Of a DNA stretch of 64,000 nucleotides, positions 16,063-24,482 are shown piece after piece. Positions within the stretch are counted from its first letter, which is position 1; each line of letters starts with the position of its first letter. Source of the stretch: Nitrosomonas sp. (lineage in GTDB: Bacteria; Pseudomonadota; Gammaproteobacteria; Burkholderiales; Nitrosomonadaceae); contig JAMXAG010000001.1 in NCBI GenBank assembly GCA_024281675.1, positions 434,001 to 498,000 of the forward strand, given 5' to 3'. The position numbers and the translations under genes were made by a program. A model generated the notes under the pieces. It saw only the letters and a program-made list of their open reading frames with translations. It did no database searches and was not told where the DNA came from.

Positions 16063-18720
16063 TTAAGCATTCGTTGATTTATCGATATCATTCCACTGCA
16101 ACAGTGCCGGGAGTATGATGAGTACGCACACCAACGTGATTGATAAACCGATTGTCAGTAACAATCCCATGCTGGCAGTGCCTTGATGTGATGAGAAAAA
16201 CAGGCTGCCAAAGCCAACCAGTGTTGTGAGGGCACTGTAAAAAACTGCACGCGCGGTATTGGAGTGCAGGAGATTGTTGTTGGATTGACTGCGCCTTCTG
16301 TGCACAATGTGTAAGCTGCTATCGATACCGGTTCCAAGCAGTAACGGTAGCGCGATAATGTTAGCAAAGTTAAAGGGCAAATCGAACAAAACCATGCATG
16401 CGCCGGTAAATAAGGTTGCTAATAGTAGCGGTGCCAGTGCTAGCAATGTGTATTTTACGCTACGCAACATCAACAACAACGTTACAATAACGCCGATCAA
16501 TGCCAGTGAAAACGCGTGAATAAAGGCATCTACAACCGCTTCGCCAGCTTCTAAGCTAATTACTGGAACGCCTGTCGCGGTCGGGGCTATTTGTTGCACG
16601 GTCCGGACAAAGCGCCGTAATGCATCGTTATCATTGATATTCTCTGATGGATACACTGAAATTCGGTAAAAGTCATCGCGACTGTACCAGTGTGAACTGA
16701 AAGTTTCCGGTAGCGTTTCCTGTGTGAATGGTTTTGCGCCCAATGCTAACTGCAAACGCTGAATTGATTCCGGTAGCAAGCTTAGTAAGTCGTTTTCGAG
16801 TGACTGCAATAGTTGATCATTTTTATGACTCGAATGGTTATCCAGTAGCAGTTGCGCTTTAAGCTTAGACAACGATTCCAATAGGGCGTGTATCGAAGCG
16901 TTAGCAGAATGATCATGTCGTTCTTGAAGAAAGTCGTTTATTTTGGTGATTAATTTTTCGAGCGCAGCCATTGGTTGCATTTGCGAACGATTCGAATCAT
17001 GCGATGGTGTTGCGAAAGAAATGGGGCCGAGCGTCATTGACATTTCAGCAATTAACTGGCTTTTGGTTTCTTGGTCTTCTGGTACTAAATCCAAGAGACT
17101 GACGACTGTTTTTACTTCAGGAAGCGCTTCGAGGCGTTCTTTTAATTGCTTCAACGCGGTTAGATCATCTGCGAGAATTTCGATATGCCACGGTGAATCC
17201 TCAGGATGATTCAACAGTTCCTGAAAGGTTATCACCGATTCGGCACGTGGATTATTCATGTTCAACAGGTTGTAATCAAATCGGATTTGCGGTGTGATGA
17301 TTACTGCCACAATGACTGCTATGACCGTTCCTGTCAGAATCAGTTTTTGTGAACGACCGGCAAAGTCGAGAATTCTATTGATCGGTTTTAAAGTACTCGT
17401 TGGAGAAATTTGCTTGGTGGTGGGTATTGGGAAAAATTTTTGTAGCGCCGGAAGAAGTGTCATGGTGACAACAAAGCTAATCAGCATACCGGTGCCAGAA
17501 ATGATCCCCAATTCCGCTACGCCGCGATAAGTGGTTGGTATGAAAGCATAAAAACCGATCGCGGTGGTAATGGCACAAATCAGAAGCGCTTGTCCTACAT
17601 CGCTACCCGCATTGGATATGGTTTTTGCATCGGGGTCGCGGGTATTTTTCAATTCTTCAAAGCGAAACAGAAAATGAATGGCATAATCGACACCCAGTCC
17701 AATATATAGCACAGCGAAGGCAATCGAGATCAGATTCAGGTGACCGACTGCAAGGGTGGCAAATGCAGCCGTCAATATCAATCCGACGATTAAACTGATC
17801 ACCACGGCAATAGAAGTTCCAACTGAACGCAGTGCGAGATACAACACAATCGCTACCAGTACCAATGCCAATAAGCCGGATTCTTGCGCACCGTGCATGG
17901 CGCTATCAATTTCATCATGCGCAAGTGCGACTTCACCGGTGATGCGTAATGTAATGCCTGTTTCTGGGGAGAATCCCAATTCTGCCGCTGCATCCCGTAT
18001 CATTTCGATGGATTCTTTCGCAGCAAATATCTGTGAATAATCTAGCTTTGGTTTAACGACGATAAACTCTTGATAATTGTCTTTTTGTGTTTCGCCGCTG
18101 AGTAATGCTTGCCATGAGAGTGCATTGGATTTTCCAGCCAAGCGTGCATGGATGGTGTTGCTGATCCCATTAAATACTGAGCTGAGTTCTAATGTTTGGC
18201 CTGTTCGTAATGCTTCTACAGCTTCGGTTAGAATGGAGAAGAAAGTAGCTAGACTCGGATCTTCGGCTATGCGGGCAACCAGTGGCTGAGCGGAAGCTAA
18301 CTGATCGGTGATGCGGCCTAATTCATCGATGCTTTTGAATAGCAATCCATTTTGTTGAAAAAACAATTCACCGCTTAAATAATAAATTTCCGGGAATTGC
18401 TCGCGATTTTCGCGTAGATAAACGTTGAGCCGTTTGGCTGCTGAATGTACTTGTTCTTGTGTGGGAGCGTCAATTACCAGCAGTAGTGTATCTTCATATT
18501 GAGAAAACGATTGCTTATAACGGATGTGGTTTGCACGAAACGGAACATCTTCCGAAAGCATATCGGTGGTATCCGTATCTACCCCGAGATTATCAGCGAT
18601 ATACCCTATGCTGAAAGCCGTAAGGAACAATAAAGCGAGAATAACCCAGATTGCATATCGGTATGTGGCACCAGCCCAGCATGCAAAAATACGCTGACCC
18701 GAAGGATTGGGGTTTTCCAC
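16063..18720 (-). CDS. hpnN: Hopanoid-associated RND/MMPL transporter HpnN
   Basis: RND-superfamily membrane protein of 885 residues. It begins with a helix (WVILALLFLTAFSIGYIAD), then a large periplasmic loop, then a block of five helices that includes YIGLGVDYAIHFLFRFEE. The same plan repeats in the second half (LLLGTGIDSSLHIVHRRR). This is the 12-helix two-repeat layout of MMPL/HpnN transporters. In Rhodopseudomonas and Burkholderia, HpnN moves hopanoids to the outer membrane. It is the last gene of the hpnH-hpnB-hpnM-hpnN operon, 38 bp after hpnM. The start ATG gives a typical short cytoplasmic N-terminus. The operon context makes the call firm. Confidence 0.9.
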   Translation of the reverse strand: MENPNPSGQRIFACWAGATYRYAIWVILALLFLTAFSIGYIADNLGVDTDTTDMLSEDVPFRANHIRYKQSFSQYEDTLLLVIDAPTQEQVHSAAKRLNVYLRENREQFPEIYYLSGELFFQQNGLLFKSIDELGRITDQLASAQPLVARIAEDPSLATFFSILTEAVEALRTGQTLELSSVFNGISNTIHARLAGKSNALSWQALLSGETQKDNYQEFIVVKPKLDYSQIFAAKESIEMIRDAAAELGFSPETGITLRITGEVALAHDEIDSAMHGAQESGLLALVLVAIVLYLALRSVGTSIAVVISLIVGLILTAAFATLAVGHLNLISIAFAVLYIGLGVDYAIHFLFRFEELKNTRDPDAKTISNAGSDVGQALLICAITTAIGFYAFIPTTYRGVAELGIISGTGMLISFVVTMTLLPALQKFFPIPTTKQISPTSTLKPINRILDFAGRSQKLILTGTVIAVIVAVIITPQIRFDYNLLNMNNPRAESVITFQELLNHPEDSPWHIEILADDLTALKQLKERLEALPEVKTVVSLLDLVPEDQETKSQLIAEMSMTLGPISFATPSHDSNRSQMQPMAALEKLITKINDFLQERHDHSANASIHALLESLSKLKAQLLLDNHSSHKNDQLLQSLENDLLSLLPESIQRLQLALGAKPFTQETLPETFSSHWYSRDDFYRISVYPSENINDNDALRRFVRTVQQIAPTATGVPVISLEAGEAVVDAFIHAFSLALIGVIVTLLLMLRSVKYTLLALAPLLLATLFTGACMVLFDLPFNFANIIALPLLLGTGIDSSLHIVHRRRSQSNNNLLHSNTARAVFYSALTTLVGFGSLFFSSHQGTASMGLLLTIGLSITLVCVLIILPALLQWNDIDKSTNA

Positions 18721-18758
18721 GATTAAGAAAGCGTATTAAGAAGTTCGAAGTTTACGGA

Positions 18759-19376
18759 TTAGTTTTGTCGTGCTAACGCGATTTTTTCTTTGAGTGATTC
18801 AATCAAGGCTTGAAATCCGTCACGTTGCATCACTGCGCGGTACTCGCCACGTTTGATAGCTAAATCGCTGACGCCATCAAATAGAATATTGACAATGCGC
18901 CATCCTTGCTCGGTTTTATGCAACACATAATCAAAATTAACCGTTCCGCCATCCGATTTTATCAATTGACTGCGTACAAGCTTTTGTTCGTGTGGCAGGT
19001 CGCGTTGTTCGATGACTTCGAATTGCTCGCCTTCATATTGCGTAAATCGACTTGCATAGGTCGCAATACTCAGTTCCCGGAAAGTTTTTATAATCAGTTG
19101 TTTTTGCTCATGATCCAATTGTGACCAATAGGTTGAACCCAGAATCGTTTTGATAATCAGTTCAATGTCGTGTGATTGATCAATGACAGGCTCAAGAAAC
19201 TTGAAGCGACCCTCATAGCCCAGTTTTTCACCGTTTTTCATCACTTGGATGAGAGACGATTGCATTTGAACGATGACTTGTTCCGGATTTTCATTAGGTG
19301 AATTGTTGTCAGCGATAACCGTTATGCTGATCAATAGTAATAACACCGCAAGCTTGAATTTGATGATTAGTTTCAT
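18759..19376 (-). CDS. hpnM: Hopanoid-associated MlaC/Ttg2D-like periplasmic protein HpnM
   Basis: A periplasmic lipid-binding type protein of about 205 residues of the MlaC/toluene-tolerance (Ttg2D) family. A signal peptide ([22 protein letters not shown]) leads into the family pattern (FKFLEPVIDQSHDI, ILGSTYWSQLDHEQKQ, YDLARKRGEY-like end). The frame opens further upstream at 19433, but the ATG at 19376 gives the signal peptide directly and leaves 1 bp to the hpnB stop. HpnM is thought to hand hopanoid or other lipid across the periplasm with HpnN. Its place between hpnB and hpnN supports this name over a phospholipid-transport MlaC. Confidence 0.85.
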   Translation of the reverse strand: MKLIIKFKLAVLLLLISITVIADNNSPNENPEQVIVQMQSSLIQVMKNGEKLGYEGRFKFLEPVIDQSHDIELIIKTILGSTYWSQLDHEQKQLIIKTFRELSIATYASRFTQYEGEQFEVIEQRDLPHEQKLVRSQLIKSDGGTVNFDYVLHKTEQGWRIVNILFDGVSDLAIKRGEYRAVMQRDGFQALIESLKEKIALARQN

Positions 19377-19377
19377 A

Positions 19378-20514
19378 TTAATTATTTGCTTTGCTTTCAT
19401 AGCGACGATCTTTCCAATGAGCACGTTCTCCATTCCAATACCGGAGTACTGATGTCCAAGTCATGGCAAGATACAGTGTGCCAATAAGAGGTAATGCTAG
19501 CACCCATAATATTGACCGTTGATAATAAACCAAAGTGGGGGTATAGGCAAAAAACATCGCAATCCAAGTGAATATGCCGGTCAGCAATAAAAGTTGTGTG
19601 CTAGAAAATAGGAAAGCCATTGGCCCTATCCAGAACATTGCGACCATGATAAAAGTACATAAGGTTAGCAAAATCGATGAATAGCGCAGTTGTGTGAATG
19701 CTGTACGCGCCACCATATTCCATATTTGCATTAATTCAGAGTATCCTCGGTGACTGTGGGCAGCATGACTTAAGCCAATCCATGTGCGTTGCCCTGCGCG
19801 TTTTACGTGCGCAGCCAAAGTGCAATCATCAATCAATGCCGTATGTAAACTCGAAAAGGCATTAATGGCGTGCAGTGTTTCCGTTTTTATTAAAATACAC
19901 CCTCCTGCCGCTGCTGCAACGGGTGAGGTCGTTTTATTGGCTAAATTAAAAGGGTATAGTAGCTTAAAGAAGAAGATAAAAGCAGGCATTAAAAGCCGTT
20001 CGATAAAATTCCTCATCGGCGGTTCTGCCATTAATGATACTAAAGCAAGATTTTCTGCCAAAGCTTTTTTGCGCAGTTCAGCAACAGTCCCCGGCGCTAA
20101 TTCGATGTCAGCATCTAATAGTAACGTAAAAGGTGTTTTGACATGCTGTAATCCTTGTTGAAGTGCCCATAGTTTCCCACTCCAACCCGGCGGCGGTGTT
20201 GTTCCAGCGATCACCTGAGCATTGCCAGCACGAGCTTGTTCAGCCGTATCATCAGACGACTGATCATCAATGACGATGACTTGCGTTTCTGCGCTTTGTT
20301 GTTTAACTCCTGCTAGTGTGCGCTGAATATAGAGACCTTCATTGCGAGCAGGAATTAAAATGGTAATATCATTTAATGGCGATTCACTTACAGAAACAGG
20401 GCGTTCGAGTTTCTCGCGAACTTCACAAGGGCGCCATGGCAAAAGTATCACCGCATACCAGCAAGCGGCACCAAAAATTGCTAAATATTCGACTAATTCC
20501 AAGATTTCTAACAT
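19378..20514 (-). CDS. hpnB: Hopene-associated glycosyltransferase HpnB
   Basis: GT-A family 2 glycosyltransferase of 378 residues. An N-terminal membrane helix is followed by a catalytic domain with ITILIPARNE, the UDP-binding VIDDQSSDDT, the DxD motif LLLDADIEL, and ALIDDCTLAAHVK in place of the usual ED motif. The C-terminal ~120 residues hold three or four membrane helices. The pattern PPPGWSGKLWALQQG is characteristic of HpnB. The family is conserved in hopanoid clusters, but its sugar donor and product are not established. It lies 44 bp after hpnH and directly before hpnM. Confidence 0.9.
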   Translation of the reverse strand: MLEILELVEYLAIFGAACWYAVILLPWRPCEVREKLERPVSVSESPLNDITILIPARNEGLYIQRTLAGVKQQSAETQVIVIDDQSSDDTAEQARAGNAQVIAGTTPPPGWSGKLWALQQGLQHVKTPFTLLLDADIELAPGTVAELRKKALAENLALVSLMAEPPMRNFIERLLMPAFIFFFKLLYPFNLANKTTSPVAAAAGGCILIKTETLHAINAFSSLHTALIDDCTLAAHVKRAGQRTWIGLSHAAHSHRGYSELMQIWNMVARTAFTQLRYSSILLTLCTFIMVAMFWIGPMAFLFSSTQLLLLTGIFTWIAMFFAYTPTLVYYQRSILWVLALPLIGTLYLAMTWTSVLRYWNGERAHWKDRRYESKANN

Positions 20515-20558
20515 GCCAATAAAATTCTAGAATTAAATTGGATGTTGTCAGTGCGATA

Positions 20559-21677
20559 TTATTTATTGATGACTGTTACTGGAATTTCATTAAGCTTTTT
20601 AAAGGCTTTTTCTTCTTCCATTGTCCACTTTGGTGTGGGTTCCTCAACCATAGGGCCCGTTGTGCGTGGTCCTCTTAAAGAGGTGATGAAAGCTTTCCAT
20701 GGGTTATGCAGGGTATCTTCCACAGCTGTCGCTTCATAACCGCAGTGTGCCATACATTGCGCGCACTTGGGGTTATTCGCCGTACCATATTTTTCCCAAG
20801 GGGTATCTTCAAGCAATTCTTTGAAAGTTTTTGCATAACCTTCGTCCGATAACAGGTAGCAAGGTTTTTGCCAACCGAAGACATTCCGGGTTGGATTGCC
20901 CCAAGGTGTGCAGTTGTAATTTTGATTGCCTGCTAGATAATCCAAATAGAGTGCGGAATGATTTAGGCGCCATTTGCGTTTTAATTTTTTACCCAGCTCA
21001 AAAATACCGCGGAACAGAGCTTTGGTATCTTTGCTTTTGATGAATACATCTTGCTTGGGTGCTTTTTCATAGCTAAATCCGGGAGCAATCGTAGCGGCTT
21101 CAACGCCTAACTCCATCGCGTAATCAAGAAATTCAGCGACATCTTCTGGAGTTTCACCTTGAAATAGTGTGCAATTGACGGTCACTCTGAATCCTTTACT
21201 CAAAGCCAGTTGAATGGCTTCAACGGCACGATCAAATACACCATCTTGGCATACCGACGCATCATGACGTTCTTTCATGCCATCTAGATGAATAGAAAAC
21301 GTGAGATAGGGAGAGGGTTTGTAATCGTTAATGCGCTTTTTCAATAGCAACGCATTAGTACATAAATAGACATATTTTTTGCGCCGGATGATGCCTTCAA
21401 CGATTTGTGGCATTTCTTTATGGAGCAATGGTTCACCGCCTGGAATTGAAACCATAGGCGCGCCGCATTCATCAACGGCATGCATGCATTCATCGTAGGA
21501 GAGTCTTTGGTCCAGTATATCTTCAGAATGCGCAATTTTTCCACAACCTGCACACGCAAGGTTACAACGGAACAAAGGTTCCAACATGAGAACTAGTGGA
21601 TATTTTTTGACGCCTTTTAATTTTTGTTTGATTAAGTAAGTGCCAACTGCGATTTGTTGGCGTAATGGAACTCCCAT
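20559..21677 (-). CDS. hpnH: Adenosyl-hopene synthase, radical SAM protein HpnH
   Basis: Radical SAM enzyme of 372 residues that adds a 5'-deoxyadenosyl group to diploptene, the first step in making bacteriohopanepolyols. The [4Fe-4S] motif CxxxCxxC is C38, C42, C45 in RCNLACAGC. SIPGGEPLLH is the GGE SAM-binding motif. Further Cys residues in CAQCMAHCGYE belong to the C-terminal region. The start ATG follows a strong ribosome site (AAGGAGG). It is the first gene of the minus-strand hpnH-B-M-N operon. The cyclase (shc), hpnA and hpnG genes are not in the window, so the hopanoid pathway is split in this genome. Confidence 0.94.
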   Translation of the reverse strand: MGVPLRQQIAVGTYLIKQKLKGVKKYPLVLMLEPLFRCNLACAGCGKIAHSEDILDQRLSYDECMHAVDECGAPMVSIPGGEPLLHKEMPQIVEGIIRRKKYVYLCTNALLLKKRINDYKPSPYLTFSIHLDGMKERHDASVCQDGVFDRAVEAIQLALSKGFRVTVNCTLFQGETPEDVAEFLDYAMELGVEAATIAPGFSYEKAPKQDVFIKSKDTKALFRGIFELGKKLKRKWRLNHSALYLDYLAGNQNYNCTPWGNPTRNVFGWQKPCYLLSDEGYAKTFKELLEDTPWEKYGTANNPKCAQCMAHCGYEATAVEDTLHNPWKAFITSLRGPRTTGPMVEEPTPKWTMEEEKAFKKLNEIPVTVINK

Positions 21678-21950
21678 CAGAAACCTCCTTGAATTTTTTT
21701 AAATAAGGGCATGCTTGATAAATATTGGTTCTTCGATTGAACAGATTCATAGAATGAACGAGGAAATTTCGCGCACAGATCATTTTTCAATCAATTTATT
21801 AGCCAGCACTATAAAACATGCTTTTTATGATGGCAAATTTAAATCAATGAAAAGCATTAAATATAAGATGGTTATGCTGAAAAGTGAAATGAATACAACA
21901 AATCGAAAGACTGCAGCTTTAATGATTGCAGCAAAGTGAAGAAGAGAAAT

Positions 21951-21980
21951 ACACCAGGAAAATTCGTACTTTCCTGGTGT
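21951..21980 (-). terminator. Hairpin terminator after the peptidoglycan-binding lipoprotein gene
   Basis: A perfect 11-bp inverted repeat (ACACCAGGAAA and its complement) with an 8-base loop lies 48 bp past the stop of the minus-strand lipoprotein gene. It is followed on that strand by a pyrimidine-rich tract. The 350-bp stretch 21678-22027 otherwise shows only the hpnH upstream region and an unconvincing plus-strand frame. Confidence 0.55.
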
Positions 21981-22027
21981 ATTGATGAAAATAAGGTATA
22001 ACTTTATACCGACATTTTCTATTGCAA

Positions 22028-22579
22028 TTAGAAATTAATGCCTAGTAAGCGTAGTGTTTTTTTAGTCAATTTGCCGGGAGGAATATCATGTTGGTCTTGG
22101 AAATTGTTAAGCGCGGCCTTTGTTCTTGCACCGCCTCTGCCATCTATCGGTCCTGGATTAAAGCCACGATCGGTCAATGCTTGTTGTATTTGGCGCATCA
22201 ACTTGGGCGATGAGAGCACCACATCATCGTCATCATCTGCAGCATTTGTATTGCTAGCGTCTTTTGTTAATTGTGTAGCTGCAGCTACATTTTCTGCGGC
22301 TTCTTCGACCATCATTTCAGCATCATTGATTGCGCTATCAACTGCTCCTGAGCCTGGCAGAATTGGTACATTTTTAACATCTTCAATTGTGTTGGCTGTA
22401 GGGGCTGGCGCCACTGTGGTTATAGGTGCTGGCGTTGCATCTGCTGCTTTAGCAGGTTCGGCTGCTGCATCTTTATCTTGCTTGTGTTTAGGTTCAATAA
22501 TCGGTTTGCAAGCGAATAATGTGACTGTGGCGGATAAAAGAATAATAGCCGTAAATGTTTTGTTGTTGGTAAATCTCAT
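22028..22579 (-). CDS. Peptidoglycan-binding domain lipoprotein
   Basis: A 183-residue predicted lipoprotein. The signal peptide ends in the lipobox LFAC, with the acylated Cys at C24. The middle (30-120) is Ala/Pro/Asp-rich and low in complexity, with an acidic run of five Asp. Residues ~125-183 are a peptidoglycan-binding type 1 domain (IQQALTDRGFNPGPIDGRGGARTKAALNNFQ). It probably anchors the outer membrane to the cell wall or marks a wall-associated complex; no enzyme domain is present. A 12-codon ORF with its own ribosome site overlaps the start codon. The minus-strand terminator 48 bp downstream ends the unit. Confidence 0.85.
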   Translation of the reverse strand: MRFTNNKTFTAIILLSATVTLFACKPIIEPKHKQDKDAAAEPAKAADATPAPITTVAPAPTANTIEDVKNVPILPGSGAVDSAINDAEMMVEEAAENVAAATQLTKDASNTNAADDDDDVVLSSPKLMRQIQQALTDRGFNPGPIDGRGGARTKAALNNFQDQHDIPPGKLTKKTLRLLGINF

Positions 22580-22614
22580 TGTTTCTCTCCATAAGAAAAA
22601 AATTTATCACTCAT
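22576..22614 (-). CDS. 12-residue leader ORF overlapping the lipoprotein start
   Basis: On the minus strand, ATG at 22614 follows a strong ribosome site (AGGAG about 8 bp upstream) and encodes MSDKFFSYGEKQ. Its TGA overlaps the lipoprotein ATG (ATGA), and the GGAGAG inside the small ORF is the ribosome site of the lipoprotein. This arrangement would couple lipoprotein translation to the leader. The rest of the 22615-22889 gap is AT-rich, with no feature I can support. Confidence 0.4.
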   Translation of the reverse strand: MSDKFFSYGEKQ

Positions 22615-22889
22615 TGTGAAGATCTCCTGCGTAAATGACAAACCAAATAATTGATCTTACTTAGCTAAACGCAGAAACACAGAAATTATATTTAGATTTA
22701 TCGAAATTGATACCACTAATTTCTAATTTTGCGATGTGAGTTACCACATTTTTCTGATCATAACGCAATCTGAGCGAGTCAATGATACGCGATGATTTAT
22801 AAATAATTTGTGTATGGTCATTTTTTGATACCAAATGTTAAGCTTAGAAGCTCCAATTAACTACCCGAGTGGGTATTAGTATTATGAAT

Positions 22890-23924
22890 TTATATATGAT
22901 TCCAGTATTTCAGGTTGAATGGATATGCGATTCTTGCAAAGAAAACACCAAGAGTGCCACCCATTGTATCGATTAAAACATCACTTACGAGCGGTGTTCG
23001 TCCATCGACATAAATTTGAACCAATTCAGTGCCGCATGCCATCATGATGATTATTGTCAAAACTTTCCATGTGCTGGTATTACTGGCGGTCAATCGTAGT
23101 ACTAATCCAAATCCCAGAAAAAAAACAAAGTGCCCGACTTTGGATAAATCCCACGGTAAAGCACTAATAGGGCTAAATAGTGGATTGGCGTTGTCAATTT
23201 GAATGTCAATGTTTTCAAATATAAATGTTTTGATATCACCAGGTAAACTTACGCCAATGATAATGGCAGCAAAAAAAGAAATCAGTAAGAAGCGTAGCAA
23301 TATTTTTTTTTGCTGGGTATAGAAACAAGAGCCGATTAGTATCATAAAAAAACCGCCCCATGCATACAAAATAATATCCCTACTCCATGAATACAGCGTC
23401 AGTTGTATGACGGGATATAAACGCCAATTCCTGATCTCAAGTGATCCGGTTGCATGGTGCAATTCCACTGAGAAACGGACAATCTTTGCATCTGGAGGAA
23501 TATAAAAATGCTCTTGATAGGTTTTCCATTCATTTGTGCCAATCACTGATTGGATTGCTAGTGGTAGGTATTGATCGTGTATTCCATCAATTTTTTGTGT
23601 TATCGCGATTCTGGCGGTATTCCAAGGGTGTGCTCCCTTGATAACATTATGGCTTTTTATTTCTGCTGAGAACATCGCTAACTGACCATAGGGGACCTGC
23701 TGTAGATATTGAAACGCGGAAGTTACCATTTTCGGATCATTCGAGGAAATACGAATAAAGTCTTTGCTGATATCGATCTGACTCTTTCCGGAAGTGCGGG
23801 TAGACCATGAGGTGGTTAATAATTCAGCACCTGTAGATTGGAATCGTTCGATATGAAAGTGCGCTAAGAGAGTAACAACCGCAAGTAATATAAAAAATAT
23901 GCAGTTGAATTTGAATAATGGCAT
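22890..23924 (-). CDS. VanZ-like membrane protein with N-terminal periplasmic beta domain
   Basis: A 344-residue membrane protein. One N-terminal helix is followed by a periplasmic region (~25-170) with a beta-rich, carbohydrate-binding-module-like pattern (WNTARIAITQKIDG, WKTYQEHFYIPPDAKIVRFSVEL, SLEIRNWRL). Four or five C-terminal helices follow, with the VanZ signature (DLSKVGHFVFFLGFGLVL ... GTELVQIYVDGRTPLVSDVLIDTMGGTLG). VanZ-like proteins are linked to teicoplanin resistance in Gram-positives, but in proteobacteria their role is unknown and often tied to polysaccharide or exosortase loci. No such locus is visible here. It appears to be monocistronic. Confidence 0.75.
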   Translation of the reverse strand: MPLFKFNCIFFILLAVVTLLAHFHIERFQSTGAELLTTSWSTRTSGKSQIDISKDFIRISSNDPKMVTSAFQYLQQVPYGQLAMFSAEIKSHNVIKGAHPWNTARIAITQKIDGIHDQYLPLAIQSVIGTNEWKTYQEHFYIPPDAKIVRFSVELHHATGSLEIRNWRLYPVIQLTLYSWSRDIILYAWGGFFMILIGSCFYTQQKKILLRFLLISFFAAIIIGVSLPGDIKTFIFENIDIQIDNANPLFSPISALPWDLSKVGHFVFFLGFGLVLRLTASNTSTWKVLTIIIMMACGTELVQIYVDGRTPLVSDVLIDTMGGTLGVFFARIAYPFNLKYWNHI

Positions 23925-24028
23925 ACAGTGAACTTGAAATGATGGGTTTAAAGTTAAAAAAAATCACGCAATGCGAAATATAAACCTGCTTTTCTGTATG
24001 TCATTGATATGAAAATAGAGTTTTTGTT

Positions 24029-24103
24029 TTAAAAATGCTGCACCATTAAAGTGATGTAACCTGCAATAAAAATGACTAGCACAATGATGATTAATGTACG
24101 CAT
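24029..24103 (-). CDS. Possible 24-residue single-helix membrane protein
   Basis: A 25-codon minus-strand ORF lies in the 558-bp gap between the VanZ-like gene and carA. An AGGGAG ribosome site sits about 9 bp before the ATG. The product MRTLIIIVLVIFIAGYITLMV-QHF is one hydrophobic helix with a basic residue at the N-terminus, the usual look of small inner-membrane proteins. No homologue is claimed. The rest of the gap, 24104-24390, holds nothing else I can identify. Confidence 0.4.
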   Translation of the reverse strand: MRTLIIIVLVIFIAGYITLMVQHF

Positions 24104-24393
24104 AAATGATTTCTCCCTAGTTAATAAAGGTTTTTGAGATTTGATTAATTAGTATGGCGTGCTCTCATTGAGACAGCGTAAATGTAATTGGTTGCAATGT
24201 GTTTTTGTGGAGTGAAGCGATGTAACGCTATGGGGTTTGTGCTCACTCTAAAAAAACTATTACAACGTATACAAGGGAAAAGTATATGTTGATTTTTTGT
24301 ATTTTATCAATAACGTTATTTAAACTTATCTTATGCAAAGCGATTGATGCCTTTGTGCTGTGTAGTAAGATGCAAAAGCATGCTCATTTCAAG

Positions 24394-24399
24394 TATAAT
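24394..24399 (+). promoter_or_regulatory. Predicted -10 box of the carAB-greA promoter
   Basis: A perfect TATAAT at 24394-24399 lies 84 bp before the carA start. The matching -35 region (TGCAAA, 17 bp upstream) is weak, which would fit an activated or regulated promoter. No arginine or pyrimidine operator is recognisable by eye. Confidence 0.4.
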
Positions 24400-24482
24400 C
24401 ATTGCCTATAAGCAAGTTATTGTCTTAAACAAACTTGCAATATCAATATTCCTATATCTCGTTGATTTCCAAGGAGCTTTTT

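Noticed and set aside
21715-21939. A 74-codon plus-strand frame between hpnH and the lipoprotein gene
   Set aside because: No ribosome site, no recognisable motif and a lysine/methionine-rich AT-biased composition. It ends beside a hairpin that is better explained as the terminator of the minus-strand lipoprotein gene.
22038-22619. A 193-codon frame antisense to the lipoprotein gene
   Set aside because: The low-complexity Ala/Val/Ser composition is the mirror of the repetitive lipoprotein linker. The lipoprotein has a signal peptide, lipobox and domain; this frame has none.
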